From NCBI RefSeq assembly GCF_036014115.1, contig NZ_CP107913.1:7178501-7242500 (forward strand): a stretch of DNA of 64,000 bases, given 5' to 3'. Both the position numbers and the translations under genes were made by a program. Each line of letters begins with the position of its first letter. Within the stretch, counting starts at the first letter, position 1. The notes under the pieces were generated by a model that did no database searches, was not told the DNA's origin, and saw nothing but the letters and a program-made list of their open reading frames with translations. This stretch comes from Streptomyces sp. NBC_00448. GTDB taxonomy: Bacteria > Actinomycetota > Actinomycetes > Streptomycetales > Streptomycetaceae. Below, piece by piece: positions 10,287-19,643 of this stretch.

Positions 10287-12650
10287 ATGGATGCCAAGGA
10301 CCGCAACACCCAGGGCGCCCCCTACGGCCCGCCCCCTCCGCCGAGGCCCCCGAACACCCCGGTCCGGCGGCCGGCCGTGCCACCGCCCGCACCCGCGCAG
10401 GCGCCGCCGCTGTCCGCGGTCGAACGCTGGCTGCGCACCCCGAGGGTGTCCGACGCGCCCGGCATCTACGCCTACGGGCACGTGCCCCGGCCGCCGGACG
10501 ACCCCGACCGGATGACCGATCGCCGGCTGATCGGGGGAGCGGTGCTCGCGCTGGTGTGCGGGTTACTGCTGTGGTCGCTGATGCGCGACGGCTACATTCC
10601 GCTCTGGAAGCGCCCGCTGACCCTGGTCACCCCGGGTACGTGGTGGCACAGCACCCCCCCGTCCCGGCTGGGCCAGTTCGCCGCGGCGCTCTACCAGTGC
10701 CTCTGGCTGGCGCTGCTCACCCACTACTTCGCCAGGATCGGCAGCTGGCGGGAGGTGGGCAGGCGCTATCTGCACGAGCCCCGTGCCAGAGCGGCGGCTG
10801 CCGCGGTGATCGGCGTGTGCGTGTGGGTGCTGAGCGACAAGAAGTTCCTGCCGCTGATGTCGCTGATCCTGCCGTTCTATCCGCCCTCGTCGTTCCAGCA
10901 CGGCGAGCAGGCGGCCCTGCGGGTGGAGTACGAGGTTGACGTGATCGTCGCGGTGCTCGTGGCGGTGGTCGCCGCCAGGTACGGGCGCTGGATCGAACTG
11001 CTGCGCGGTCGCGGTGCCGTGAGCGGGCAGCAGCCGTACGGCGCCGGGCCCGTGCCGAAGCAGGGCCCCGGCGGCCACGCGGCGCTCCCCGGCCCCGCCG
11101 AGTGGTCCGAGTTGCGCCAGGCAGGGTACGGCCTGGTGGCCGACCGGCTGGCGCAGGAGGTGCGGACCGGGCGGATGAACGACGTGGACTGCGTGCGGGT
11201 GCGGCAGTCGTGGCAGGCGGTGCACGGGCGGCCCGAGGGCGCGCAGGAGTTCGCGGACGTGGTGCTGCAACTCGGCGGGGCGGCGATGGCGCACCCGTCC
11301 GGCCATCGGGACCTGCCGCGGCGGACCGCCGACCACGACCTGCTCGCCGGCCAGGTGCGGATCGGCCGGGGCGTGGAGGACCCGCGTAACGGCTACCAGT
11401 ACCGCGGCGCGGGTGTCGCCCTCGACCCGGGCGTGCTCGGCACCGGGCTGCTGGCTGTCGGGCCGCCGGGCGCGGACAAGGGCCGGCTGCTCATGCGCCC
11501 CGTCGTGGAGTCGCTGTGCCTGCAGGCGCTCGCCGGCCGCGCCGCGGTGGTGGCGGTCGCGGGCGCCGACGTCGACCTCGGCCCGACCGAGTCGTACGAC
11601 ATGGTGGTCTCGCTGGCCGACCCCGGCTCGCCGTGCGGCCTCGATCTGTACGGCGGCACCACCGACCCCGACCTGGCGGCCTGGGTGCTCGCCGAAGCGC
11701 TCACCGACGGGCCGGAGAACGAGCAGCGCCGGGCGGCCACGGCGCTCGGCCAACTGCTCGCCCCGTACGCCGCCGCGTACGGCCGGTTCCCCACCGTGCC
11801 CGTGCTGCGCGAACTGCTGGAGGGCCTGCCGCATGCCGTCGCCGAGCTGCGCGAGGCGGTCGACGCGGTGGGCATGCCGGGCCTGGTGCGCGAACTCGAC
11901 GCGCGGGTGCGGCAGAGCGCCCGGCCCGGTGACGTCGGCACCGAACTCGCGGACCGGGTCGGGCTGCTCGACCGGCCCGCGTTCGCCGGGTTCTTCGACG
12001 GATCGGGGCAGCGCCCGTCGTTCTCGATGCCCGCGCTGGCCCGGTCGGTGCGGGTCCGGGTCGTGCTGCCCGAGCACGGTCACACCGAGGCGTCCCGGAT
12101 ACTCGTCCGGCTGCTCCTCGCCCAGTTCACCGCCGCGGTCACCGCGCGCCGGGACCGCTCGCTGTTCGCCTGCATCGTGGTCGACGACGCCACCCACGCG
12201 CTGTCGGAGGGCACGTTGCGCGCGCTGCCGTCGCTGCGCGGCCTGAACGCGGGCGCGATGTTCGGGCTCAGCTCGCTGGACGCGCTGCCCGAGGGGCTGC
12301 GCGGCGCCGTGGTCGGCGCGGTGGGTTGCCGGATGGTGTTCGCCGGGGTCTCACCTCGCGACGGCCGGTTCTTCTCCGAGACGTGGGGCACCATGCGGGT
12401 GCAGACCCGCGACATCACCCGGACCCCCGACCAGTCCGGCGGGCTGCCCCGGCGGCTGAGCCGGGGCGTGCGGCGGCTGTTCACCGGCGAGGTCGTCACC
12501 ACCGAGTCGGTGACCGTCCGTGAGGTGGAGCGGGAGCGCTGGAGCGCCGCCGACCTGGCCCAGCAGGTGCCCGTGGGACACGCGGTGGTGTCGTTGACGA
12601 CCACCTCGGGAGAGCACGCGCCGCCGGTTCTGGTCGATCTGCGAGCCTGA
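10287..12650 (+). CDS. Membrane-anchored TraG/HerA-like P-loop protein with a degenerate Walker A
   Basis: The 787-residue protein begins with a Pro-rich cytoplasmic stretch (1-60), then hydrophobic segments near 78-98, 122-140, 163-185 and 217-232. A long soluble domain follows. Its order resembles conjugation coupling or HerA/FtsK-type ATPases: GPPGADKGR (392-400) in the Walker A place, and CIVVDDATHAL with Asp633-Asp634 as Walker B. The canonical GK[ST] is altered to DKGR, so ATP hydrolysis is doubtful. Start ATG 10287 follows GAGGGG at 10271-10276. The gene sits between gabT and a PucR regulator. Streptomyces homologues are, as I recall, annotated only as ATP/GTP-binding proteins. Confidence 0.7.
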   Translation: MDAKDRNTQGAPYGPPPPPRPPNTPVRRPAVPPPAPAQAPPLSAVERWLRTPRVSDAPGIYAYGHVPRPPDDPDRMTDRRLIGGAVLALVCGLLLWSLMRDGYIPLWKRPLTLVTPGTWWHSTPPSRLGQFAAALYQCLWLALLTHYFARIGSWREVGRRYLHEPRARAAAAAVIGVCVWVLSDKKFLPLMSLILPFYPPSSFQHGEQAALRVEYEVDVIVAVLVAVVAARYGRWIELLRGRGAVSGQQPYGAGPVPKQGPGGHAALPGPAEWSELRQAGYGLVADRLAQEVRTGRMNDVDCVRVRQSWQAVHGRPEGAQEFADVVLQLGGAAMAHPSGHRDLPRRTADHDLLAGQVRIGRGVEDPRNGYQYRGAGVALDPGVLGTGLLAVGPPGADKGRLLMRPVVESLCLQALAGRAAVVAVAGADVDLGPTESYDMVVSLADPGSPCGLDLYGGTTDPDLAAWVLAEALTDGPENEQRRAATALGQLLAPYAAAYGRFPTVPVLRELLEGLPHAVAELREAVDAVGMPGLVRELDARVRQSARPGDVGTELADRVGLLDRPAFAGFFDGSGQRPSFSMPALARSVRVRVVLPEHGHTEASRILVRLLLAQFTAAVTARRDRSLFACIVVDDATHALSEGTLRALPSLRGLNAGAMFGLSSLDALPEGLRGAVVGAVGCRMVFAGVSPRDGRFFSETWGTMRVQTRDITRTPDQSGGLPRRLSRGVRRLFTGEVVTTESVTVREVERERWSAADLAQQVPVGHAVVSLTTTSGEHAPPVLVDLRA

Positions 12651-12735
12651 GCGAGGGTTGAGGTACGGTGCGGGGGAATCCAGGGTGTCGGCGACCGGTC
12701 GGCAGATCTCCGTCTCTGAACGGCACCAGGTAGGC

Positions 12736-14304
12736 ATGTCTCTCACGCTCGCGGCGCTCGCGCACCACACGTCCCTCAAGCTCACCGTGCTCGCCGCGGG
12801 CGGCCGGCTGGGCGCCGAGGTGCGCTGGGTGCACACCAGCGAGCTGGAGGACCCGGCGCCGTATCTGGAGGGCGGGGAACTGCTGCTCACCACCGGGCTG
12901 AAGCTGGACACGGCCGACCCCGAGGCGGTGGCCGGATATGTACGGCGGCTGGCGGCGGCGGGCGTGGTCGGGCTGGGCTTCGGCGTCGGGGTGGGACACG
13001 ACGAGGTGCCGCGGGCACTGGTCGCGGCGGCGGACGAAGTGGGGCTGCCGCTGCTGGAGGTGCCGCGGGCGACCCCGTTCATCGCGATCAGCAAGGCGGT
13101 GTCGGCGGCGGTGGCCGCGGACCAGTACCAGGCGGTGACGGCCGGGTTCGAGGCGCAGCGCGAGCTGACCAGGGCCGCGCTGGCCTCCGACGGCACCGGC
13201 GCCCTGCTGGCACGGCTGGCGGCGCACCTGAACGGCTGGGCGGCGCTGTACGACGCGTCCGGCGCGGTGCTGGCCGTGGCGCCGGAGTGGGCGGGCCGCA
13301 GGGCCGCGCGGTTGGGCGGCGAGATCGACCGGCTGCGGGCCGTCGCCGCGCCGGCGAGCGCGGCGGTGGCGGGTCCGGCCGGCAGCGAGGACCGGGTCGA
13401 ACTGCAGTCGCTGGGCACCGGACGGCGCCCGCGCGGCTTCCTCGCGGTCGGCACCGAGGAGCGCCTCGACACCGCCGCGCGCTACGTGGTGCACGCGGCC
13501 GTCGCGCTGCTGACGCTCTCGCTGGAACAGTCCCGCGCCCTGGTCGCCGCGCAGGGCCGGCTCTCCGCGGCGCTGCTGCGCATGCTGCTGGCGGGCGAGG
13601 CGGCGCACGCCCGGGACACCGCGGGTCCGCTGTACGGCACGCTCCTGGACGCTCCGGTGCGAATGCTCATCGCCGAGTCGAGCGGCGCCTCCGCGGCCGC
13701 CGGGCCCGGGCCGGAGACGCCGGAGGTGCCGGACGCGCTGGCCCTGCTCGCCGAGCGCGCGGAGGCCGCGGCCGTCCGCGCCGCCGAGCCCCTGCTGGTC
13801 GTCTCCGAGGGCGAGCGGCTGATCGTGCTCGCCGCCGAGGGCGCCGCGGCGCTCACCGCGGCCACCGACCTGGCCGAGGCCGAGGACGGGCTCGCGGCCG
13901 GCCTGTCCGGGCCGCTGGACCCCGCCGACGCGCCCACCGCCCGCGGCCAGGCCGAGCGCGCCCTCGCGGTCGCCCGGCGGCGCGGGGTGAACCTGGTCGA
14001 GCACGGCGAGGTCGGCGTCGGCTCGGTCGTCCCGCTGCTCGCCGACGACGCGGTGCGGGCCTTCGCCGAGGGGCTGCTGCGGCCGCTGCGGGAGCACGAC
14101 GCGACGTCGCGCGGGGACCTGGTGGCCTCGCTCGCCGCGTGGCTCGCCCACCACGGCCAGTGGGATGCCGCCGCCGCGGACCTCGGCGTGCACCGGCACA
14201 CCTTGCGGTACCGGATGCGGCGGGTCGAGGAGATCCTCGGCCGCTCGCTGGACGACCCGGACGTCCGTATGGAGCTGTGGCTCGCCCTCAAAGCGGAAGC
14301 GTAG
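12736..14304 (+). CDS. PucR-family transcriptional regulator
   Basis: The 522-residue protein has the N-terminal PucR domain (LTLAALAHHTSLKLTVLAAG... DPAPYLEGGELLLTTGLKL) and the C-terminal helix-turn-helix that defines the family (QWDAAAADLGVHRHTLRYRM, last 60 residues). The middle is a variable sensing region. Family members control purine, GABA, proline or allantoin use. Between a GABA aminotransferase/ATPase pair and an aldehyde dehydrogenase, control of the amine-catabolic genes is likely but unproven. ATG 12736 is preferred over the upstream in-frame start because CAGGTAGG lies 1-8 bases before it and the family N-terminus begins there. Confidence 0.85.
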   Translation: MSLTLAALAHHTSLKLTVLAAGGRLGAEVRWVHTSELEDPAPYLEGGELLLTTGLKLDTADPEAVAGYVRRLAAAGVVGLGFGVGVGHDEVPRALVAAADEVGLPLLEVPRATPFIAISKAVSAAVAADQYQAVTAGFEAQRELTRAALASDGTGALLARLAAHLNGWAALYDASGAVLAVAPEWAGRRAARLGGEIDRLRAVAAPASAAVAGPAGSEDRVELQSLGTGRRPRGFLAVGTEERLDTAARYVVHAAVALLTLSLEQSRALVAAQGRLSAALLRMLLAGEAAHARDTAGPLYGTLLDAPVRMLIAESSGASAAAGPGPETPEVPDALALLAERAEAAAVRAAEPLLVVSEGERLIVLAAEGAAALTAATDLAEAEDGLAAGLSGPLDPADAPTARGQAERALAVARRRGVNLVEHGEVGVGSVVPLLADDAVRAFAEGLLRPLREHDATSRGDLVASLAAWLAHHGQWDAAAADLGVHRHTLRYRMRRVEEILGRSLDDPDVRMELWLALKAEA

Positions 14305-14547
14305 CCAGGCGCCCTGACACCTTGAGGTGCCCGGCCCCGTGGTCGCGGAACCTTGCGGTGAGTGGGTGGGTGGCCGGGCTCTCTGCGGCAGGCGGTCCCT
14401 CGACCGGCGGGCCGAGGCACTCCGGCGGCATCGGGGCCCTGGCCAAGTTGTAGCGGAGGGTGGCGGGCGTGCTCCGCCGTGGACAAGGGAGGGGCGCGAC
14501 GGCGCCGACTACTTTGGTCGCGCATCCGACGAAAGGGCGGGATCACC

Positions 14548-16008
14548 GTGACCACCACAGGCGCAGCCCCGTACGCGTTCTGGCTTGCCGGCCGCCCGGC
14601 CCGCGGCGAGGAGACGTTCGACGTGACCAGCTCGTGGGACGGCGGCCTGGTCGGCCGGGTCAGCGTGCCGGACCAGGACCAGGTCGAGCAGGCCGTCGCC
14701 GCGGCGGCCGCGGCGACCGACGCGTTCGCGGCGACCCCCGCCCACGTACGGGCCGCGGCCCTGGACCACGTGGCGAAGCGGCTGGCGGAGCGGGCCGAGG
14801 AACTGGCCGCCCTGATCACCGCGGAGAACGGCAAGCCGCTGAAGTGGGCGCGCGGCGAGGTCGGCCGCGCGGTGTCGGTGTTCCGCTGGGCCGCCGAGGA
14901 GGCGCGCCGTTTCAACGGCGGCGAGGCGCAGCGGCTGGACACCGACCCGGGCGGCGTCGGCCGGCTCGCGCTGACCCGCCGCTTCCCGCGCGGCCCGGTG
15001 CTGGGCATCGCGCCGTTCAACTTCCCGCTGAACCTGGTCGCGCACAAGGTCGCCCCGGCGCTCGCGGTCGGCGCGCCCATCATCCTCAAGCCCGCACCGG
15101 CCACCCCGCTGTCGGCGCTGCTGCTCGGCGAACTGCTCGCCGAGACCGAGGGGCTGCCCGAGGGCGCCTGGAGCGTGCTGCCGGTGCCGAACGACCGGAT
15201 GCCCGAGCTGGTGCGCGACCCGCGGCTGCCGGTGATCTCGTTCACCGGCTCCGACACCGTCGGGTACCAGATCATGGACTCCGTGCCGCGCAAGCACGTC
15301 ACGCTGGAACTGGGCGGGAACGCCGCGGCGGTCGTGCTCGCGGACTGGTCGAGCGAGCAGGACCTGGAGTGGGCGGCCACCCGGATCGCCACCTTCGCCA
15401 ACTACCAGGCCGGCCAGTCCTGCATCTCGGTGCAGCGGGTCATCGCCGACGCGGCCGTGTACGACGCGCTCGCCGAGAAGGTCGTCGCCAAGGTGCGCGC
15501 CCAGGTCACCGGCGACCCCAACGACGCCGCCACCGACGTCGGCCCGCTGGTCAGCGAGGCCGCCGCCGAGCGCGTCGAGCAGTGGGTGGACGACGCCGTC
15601 GGCAAGGGCGCGAAGCTGCTCACCGGCGGCGCCCGGGACGGGGCGACCTACGCGCCGACCGTCCTGGCGGACCTGCCGGGCGACGCGGTGCTGGCCACCG
15701 CGGAGGCGTTCGGGCCGGTGCTGTCACTGCACCGGGTCAACGGCGCCGAGGAGGCGTTCGCGGCCGTCAACGACTCCCGGTTCGGCCTGCAGACCGGCGT
15801 GTTCACCCATGACCTCCAGATCGCCTTCCGGGCCCACCGGGTCCTGGAGGTCGGCGGTGTGATCATCGGCGACGCGCCGTCCTACCGCGCCGACCAGATG
15901 CCGTACGGCGGGGTGAAGGACTCCGGGCACGGCCGCGAGGGCGTGAAGTACGCGATGGACGACTACACCTACGAGCGGGTGCTGGTGCTGACAGGGCTCG
16001 ACCTGTAG
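14548..16008 (+). CDS. NAD(P)-dependent aldehyde dehydrogenase
   Basis: This is a 486-residue aldehyde dehydrogenase. Visible motifs are LGIAPFNFPLNLVAHKVAPA in the cofactor-binding region, VTLELGGNAAAVV with the general-base Glu, catalytic Cys292 in AGQSCISVQ, and EAFGPVLSLHR near the end. The local sequence is closest to the lactaldehyde/glyceraldehyde-3-phosphate-type branch, so the substrate is open. Position after the PucR regulator suggests an aldehyde from amine catabolism such as aminobutyraldehyde or succinate semialdehyde. GTG 14548 starts the family N-terminus after the purine-rich gaaagggcggga. The 243 bases upstream hold no gene and no convincing promoter. Confidence 0.85.
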   Translation: MTTTGAAPYAFWLAGRPARGEETFDVTSSWDGGLVGRVSVPDQDQVEQAVAAAAAATDAFAATPAHVRAAALDHVAKRLAERAEELAALITAENGKPLKWARGEVGRAVSVFRWAAEEARRFNGGEAQRLDTDPGGVGRLALTRRFPRGPVLGIAPFNFPLNLVAHKVAPALAVGAPIILKPAPATPLSALLLGELLAETEGLPEGAWSVLPVPNDRMPELVRDPRLPVISFTGSDTVGYQIMDSVPRKHVTLELGGNAAAVVLADWSSEQDLEWAATRIATFANYQAGQSCISVQRVIADAAVYDALAEKVVAKVRAQVTGDPNDAATDVGPLVSEAAAERVEQWVDDAVGKGAKLLTGGARDGATYAPTVLADLPGDAVLATAEAFGPVLSLHRVNGAEEAFAAVNDSRFGLQTGVFTHDLQIAFRAHRVLEVGGVIIGDAPSYRADQMPYGGVKDSGHGREGVKYAMDDYTYERVLVLTGLDL

Positions 16009-16153
16009 CGCCACCGGGCGCCACCGCGGTACGGCCGCCGTTGACAGCACGTCAGCGGCCCGGCCGTCCTTCTGTGGCTGGTATGCCGGACATGGGGTAG
16101 TACGGACACGGAGCACCGGTTCGTAGCCGGCCTACCCGGAGGTGACACACACC

Positions 16154-18076
16154 GTGTCCGCACCCACCGCAACACGCAACGTCTCAGAACGCGAAGCCCG
16201 ACAGGTGGCCGAGGCCGCCCGCGAGCAGGACTGGCACAAGCCCAGCTTCGCCAAGGAGCTGTTCCTCGGCCGGTTCCGGCTCGACCTGATCCACCCCCAC
16301 CCGCTGCCCGCGCCCGAGGCGGTGGCCAAGGGCGAGGCGTTCCTGGCGCAGCTCGGCGACTTCCTGCGCGCCGAGGTGGACAGCGCCCGGATCGAGCGCG
16401 ACGCGCTGATCCCCGACGAGGTGGTGCGCGGCCTGAAGGAACTGGGCGCGTTCGGCATGAAGATCGACGAGTCCTACGGCGGTCTCGGCCTCACCCAGGT
16501 GTACTACAACAAGGCGCTGGCCATGGTCGGTTCGGTGAGCCCCGCGGTCGGCGCGCTGCTGTCGGCCCACCAGTCGATCGGCGTGCCGCAGCCGCTGAAG
16601 ATGTTCGGCACCCAGGAGCAGAAGGACGCGTTCCTGCCGCGCTGCGCCCGTACCGACATCAGCGCCTTCCTGCTCACCGAGCCGGACGTCGGCTCGGACC
16701 CGGCCCGGCTGGCCACCACCGCCGTGCCCGACGGCGACGACTACCTGCTCGACGGCGTCAAGCTGTGGACCACCAACGGCGTCGTCGCCGACCTCCTGGT
16801 GGTGATGGCCCGGGTGCCGCGCTCCGAGGGCCACCCGGGCGGCATCAGCGCCTTCGTGGTCGAGGCGGACTCCGAGGGCATCACCGTGGAGAACCGCAAC
16901 GCCTTCATGGGGCTGCGCGGCATCGAGAACGGCGTCACCCGGCTCCACCAGGTGCGGGTGCCCGCGGCGAACCGGATCGGCCCCGAGGGCGCCGGCCTGA
17001 AGATCGCGCTGACCACCCTCAACACCGGCCGGCTCTCGCTGCCCGCGGCCTGTGTCGGCGCGGCCAAGTGGTGCCTGAAGGTGGCCCGTCAGTGGTCGGC
17101 GGCCCGCGAGCAGTGGGGCAAGCCGATCGCCGAGCACGAGGCGGTCGGCTCGAAGATCGCGTACATGGCGGCCACCACCTTCGCGCTGGAGGCCGTGGTC
17201 GACCTGTCCTCGCAGATGGCCGACGAGGACCGCAACGACATCCGGATCGAGGCCGCGCTCGCCAAGCTCTTCGGCTCCGAGGCGTCCTGGAAGATGGCCG
17301 ACGAGCTGGTGCAGATCCGCGGCGGCCGCGGCTTCGAGACCGCCGACTCGCTCGCCGCCCGCGGTGAGCGCGCGATTCCCGCCGAGCAGATGCTCCGCGA
17401 CCTGAGGATCAACCGGATCTTCGAGGGCTCCACCGAGATCATGCACTTGCTGATCGCCCGCGAAGCCGTCGACGCCCACCTGTCGGTCGCCGGCGACCTC
17501 ATCGACCCCGACAGCACGCTCGCCGACAAGGCCAGGGCGGGCGCCAAGGCCGGCGGGTTCTACGCCCGCTGGCTGCCGAAGCTCGTCGCGGGCCCCGGCC
17601 AACTTCCCACCTCCTACGCCGAGTTCGGCGACCTCGCCGGGCATCTGCGGTACATCGAGCGCACCTCCCGCAAGCTCGCCCGCAGCACCTTCTACGCCAT
17701 GTCCCGCTGGCAGGGCCGGATGGAGCTGAAGCAGAACTTCCTGGCCAGGATCGTGGACATCGGCGCCGAGCTGTTCGCGATGAGCGCGGTGTGCGTGCGC
17801 GCCGAGTACCTGGCCGCCGAGGGCGAGCACGGCCCGGCCGCCCGGGGCCTGGCCGACGCGTTCTGCCGCCAGTCCCGGGTCCGGGTGGAGGAGCTCTTCG
17901 CCCGGCTGTGGGCCAACACCGACGGCCCCGACCGGCACCTGGCCAAGGCCGTCCTCGACGGCAAGGTCGAGTGGCTGGAGGAGGGCATCGTGGACCCCGT
18001 CCGGGACGGGGCGTGGATCGCCGACGCGACCCCCGGGCCGTCCACGGCCGACAACGTACGGCGCCCGGTGCGCTGA
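16154..18076 (+). CDS. Acyl-CoA dehydrogenase (long form with C-terminal extension)
   Basis: This 640-residue flavoenzyme carries out the first oxidation of beta-oxidation. The FAD/substrate segments FLLTEPDVGSD and LDGVKLWTTNG are present, and the catalytic Glu is in RINRIFEGSTEIMHLLIARE. After the normal core (to about residue 450) a helical C-terminal domain of about 180 residues follows, as in VLCAD/ACAD9-type enzymes. An upstream GTG at 16142 is in frame but overlaps the GGAGG ribosome binding site (16138-16142), so GTG 16154, 11 bases after that site, is taken. The gene stands alone. Chain length preference cannot be read. Confidence 0.88.
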   Translation: MSAPTATRNVSEREARQVAEAAREQDWHKPSFAKELFLGRFRLDLIHPHPLPAPEAVAKGEAFLAQLGDFLRAEVDSARIERDALIPDEVVRGLKELGAFGMKIDESYGGLGLTQVYYNKALAMVGSVSPAVGALLSAHQSIGVPQPLKMFGTQEQKDAFLPRCARTDISAFLLTEPDVGSDPARLATTAVPDGDDYLLDGVKLWTTNGVVADLLVVMARVPRSEGHPGGISAFVVEADSEGITVENRNAFMGLRGIENGVTRLHQVRVPAANRIGPEGAGLKIALTTLNTGRLSLPAACVGAAKWCLKVARQWSAAREQWGKPIAEHEAVGSKIAYMAATTFALEAVVDLSSQMADEDRNDIRIEAALAKLFGSEASWKMADELVQIRGGRGFETADSLAARGERAIPAEQMLRDLRINRIFEGSTEIMHLLIAREAVDAHLSVAGDLIDPDSTLADKARAGAKAGGFYARWLPKLVAGPGQLPTSYAEFGDLAGHLRYIERTSRKLARSTFYAMSRWQGRMELKQNFLARIVDIGAELFAMSAVCVRAEYLAAEGEHGPAARGLADAFCRQSRVRVEELFARLWANTDGPDRHLAKAVLDGKVEWLEEGIVDPVRDGAWIADATPGPSTADNVRRPVR

Positions 18077-18081
18077 ACCAC

Positions 18082-18101
18082 CGCGGGTCGGCTCGCCCGC
18101 G
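18082..18101 (+). terminator. Short hairpin after the acyl-CoA dehydrogenase gene
   Basis: cgcggg (18082-18087) pairs with cccgcg (18096-18101) around an 8-base loop, 5 bases after the stop codon. There is no T-run. It may be a terminator or a 3'-end stabiliser. Confidence 0.35.
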
Positions 18102-18242
18102 TGGCGGGCCGGCCGCGGCGGGCGCCGGAGCGGGCCAGGGGCGTCAACCCGCCGCCCCGCACCCGCTCCGCGGCCCCTTCCCACCAGTTCCCACCGGGCC
18201 CACGCGCGTCCGGCGCTCTCCACAGCCGCCGGGCGTACCCTG

Positions 18243-18276
18243 ACCACCGCCCCGTGCGGACCACCGCCCCGTGCGG
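18243..18276 (+). repeat. Two perfect 17-bp tandem copies
   Basis: accaccgccccgtgcgg occurs at 18243-18259 and again, without change, at 18260-18276. A degenerate third partial copy (accgccgcaccgg) follows. It is non-coding and has no recognised role. Confidence 0.7.
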
Positions 18277-18392
18277 ACCGCCGCACCGGCCCGCGCACCG
18301 ACCACCCGCCGTACACCGCCCGCCACCCGCCGCGACCCCGCCCGACCCGGGCCCGTGCGTGGACAAGGGGCCGGGCAGGACAGAATGACCCC

Positions 18393-19643
18393 ATGACGGA
18401 CGCTCTCGCAGACCCCCACTACCGCCCGCACGTCCCCGCCGGACCCGACGACGGGCCCCGGGACATCGTGATCCTCGGTTCGACCGGGTCGATCGGCACC
18501 CAGGCGATCGACGTGGTGCTGCGCAACCCCGACCGGTTCCGCGTGGTCGCGCTGTCGGCCGCGGGCGGGCGGGTCGCGCTGCTGGCCGAGCAGGCGCACC
18601 GGTTGGAGGTGCGCACCGTCGCCGTCGCCGACGAGAAGGCGGTGCCCGCGCTGCGCGAGGCGCTGGCCGAGCGGTACGGCAGCCGGCCGCTGCCGGAGAT
18701 CCTCGCCGGGCCGCAGGCCGCCACCGAACTCGCCGGCCTGGAGTGCCACTCCGTGCTCAACGGCATCACCGGCTCCATCGGCCTGCGCCCCACGCTCGCC
18801 GCGCTGGCCGCCGGCCGGGTGCTGATTCTCGCCAACAAGGAGTCGCTGATCGTCGGCGGGCCGCTGGTGAAGGCGCTCGCCAGGCCCGGCCAGGTGGTGC
18901 CGGTCGACTCCGAGCACTCCGCGCTCTTCCAGGCACTGCTGGGCGGCAGCCGGGCCGAGGTCCGCAAGCTGGTGGTCACCGCCTCCGGCGGGCCGTTCCG
19001 CGGCCGGACCCGCGCCGAGTTGGCCGGCGTCACCGTCGAGCAGGCCATGGCCCACCCGACCTGGGACATGGGGCCGGTGGTGACGATCAACTCCGCGACC
19101 CTGGTCAACAAGGGCCTCGAGGTGATCGAGGCGCACCTGCTCTTCGACGTGCCGTTCGACCGGATCGAGGTCGTCGTCCACCCGCAGTCCTACATCCACT
19201 CGATGGTGGAGTTCGCCGACGGCTCCACCCTCGCGCAGGCCAGCCCGCCGGACATGCGGATGCCGATCGCGCTGGGCCTGGGCTGGCCGCACCGGGTGCC
19301 GGACGCCGCGCCGGGCGTCGACTGGACGAAAGCGGCCACCTGGGAGTTCTTCCCGCTCGACAACGACGCGTTCCCTTCCGTCGCACTGGCCCGACATGTC
19401 GGTAGCCTCGGAGGCACCGCGCCCGCGGTGTTCAACGCCGCCAACGAGGAATGCGTCGAAGCCTTCCGCACCGGCCGGCTGCCGTTCACCGGGATCGTGG
19501 ACACCGTGGCCAGGGTCGTCGAGGAGCACGGCACGCCGGCGTCGGGAACTCGACTGACGGTCGAGGACGTCCTCGAAGCGGAGACCTGGGCGCGGGCCCG
19601 GGCCGGTGAACTGGCGCAAGCAACGGAGGCAGCAGGCGTATGA
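18393..19643 (+). CDS. dxr: 1-deoxy-D-xylulose 5-phosphate reductoisomerase
   Basis: This is the second enzyme of the MEP isoprenoid pathway, making 2-C-methyl-D-erythritol 4-phosphate with NADPH and a divalent metal. The NADPH motif GSTGSIG is at residues 29-35. LANKESLIVGG, VDSEHSALFQ (metal ligands) and ASGGPFRGRTRAEL mark the active site. At 416 residues it is slightly long because of a 23-residue N-terminal extension. The gene overlaps the site-2 protease gene (ATGA), and ispG of the same pathway is the next gene but one. That dxr-rseP-ispG order is common in actinobacteria. Confidence 0.95.
   Translation: MTDALADPHYRPHVPAGPDDGPRDIVILGSTGSIGTQAIDVVLRNPDRFRVVALSAAGGRVALLAEQAHRLEVRTVAVADEKAVPALREALAERYGSRPLPEILAGPQAATELAGLECHSVLNGITGSIGLRPTLAALAAGRVLILANKESLIVGGPLVKALARPGQVVPVDSEHSALFQALLGGSRAEVRKLVVTASGGPFRGRTRAELAGVTVEQAMAHPTWDMGPVVTINSATLVNKGLEVIEAHLLFDVPFDRIEVVVHPQSYIHSMVEFADGSTLAQASPPDMRMPIALGLGWPHRVPDAAPGVDWTKAATWEFFPLDNDAFPSVALARHVGSLGGTAPAVFNAANEECVEAFRTGRLPFTGIVDTVARVVEEHGTPASGTRLTVEDVLEAETWARARAGELAQATEAAGV

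Larger units (their letters stand above)
18077..18392. other. Intergenic region between acyl-CoA dehydrogenase and dxr
   Basis: No gene is seen in these 316 bases. A short hairpin (18082-18101) follows the upstream stop, and a 17-bp tandem duplication lies at 18243-18276. The rest is extremely C-rich on this strand. No convincing -10/-35 pair or strong ribosome binding site precedes dxr; an AGGA lies about 14 bases before its ATG. Confidence 0.6.

Noticed and set aside
16142..16153. GTG 16142 as start of the acyl-CoA dehydrogenase
   Set aside because: It overlaps the GGAGG ribosome binding site. GTG 16154 has a workable spacing.
18243..18276. CRISPR-like array
   Set aside because: Only two adjacent copies without spacers are present. 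None of the repeats in the window has the repeat-spacer layout of CRISPR.
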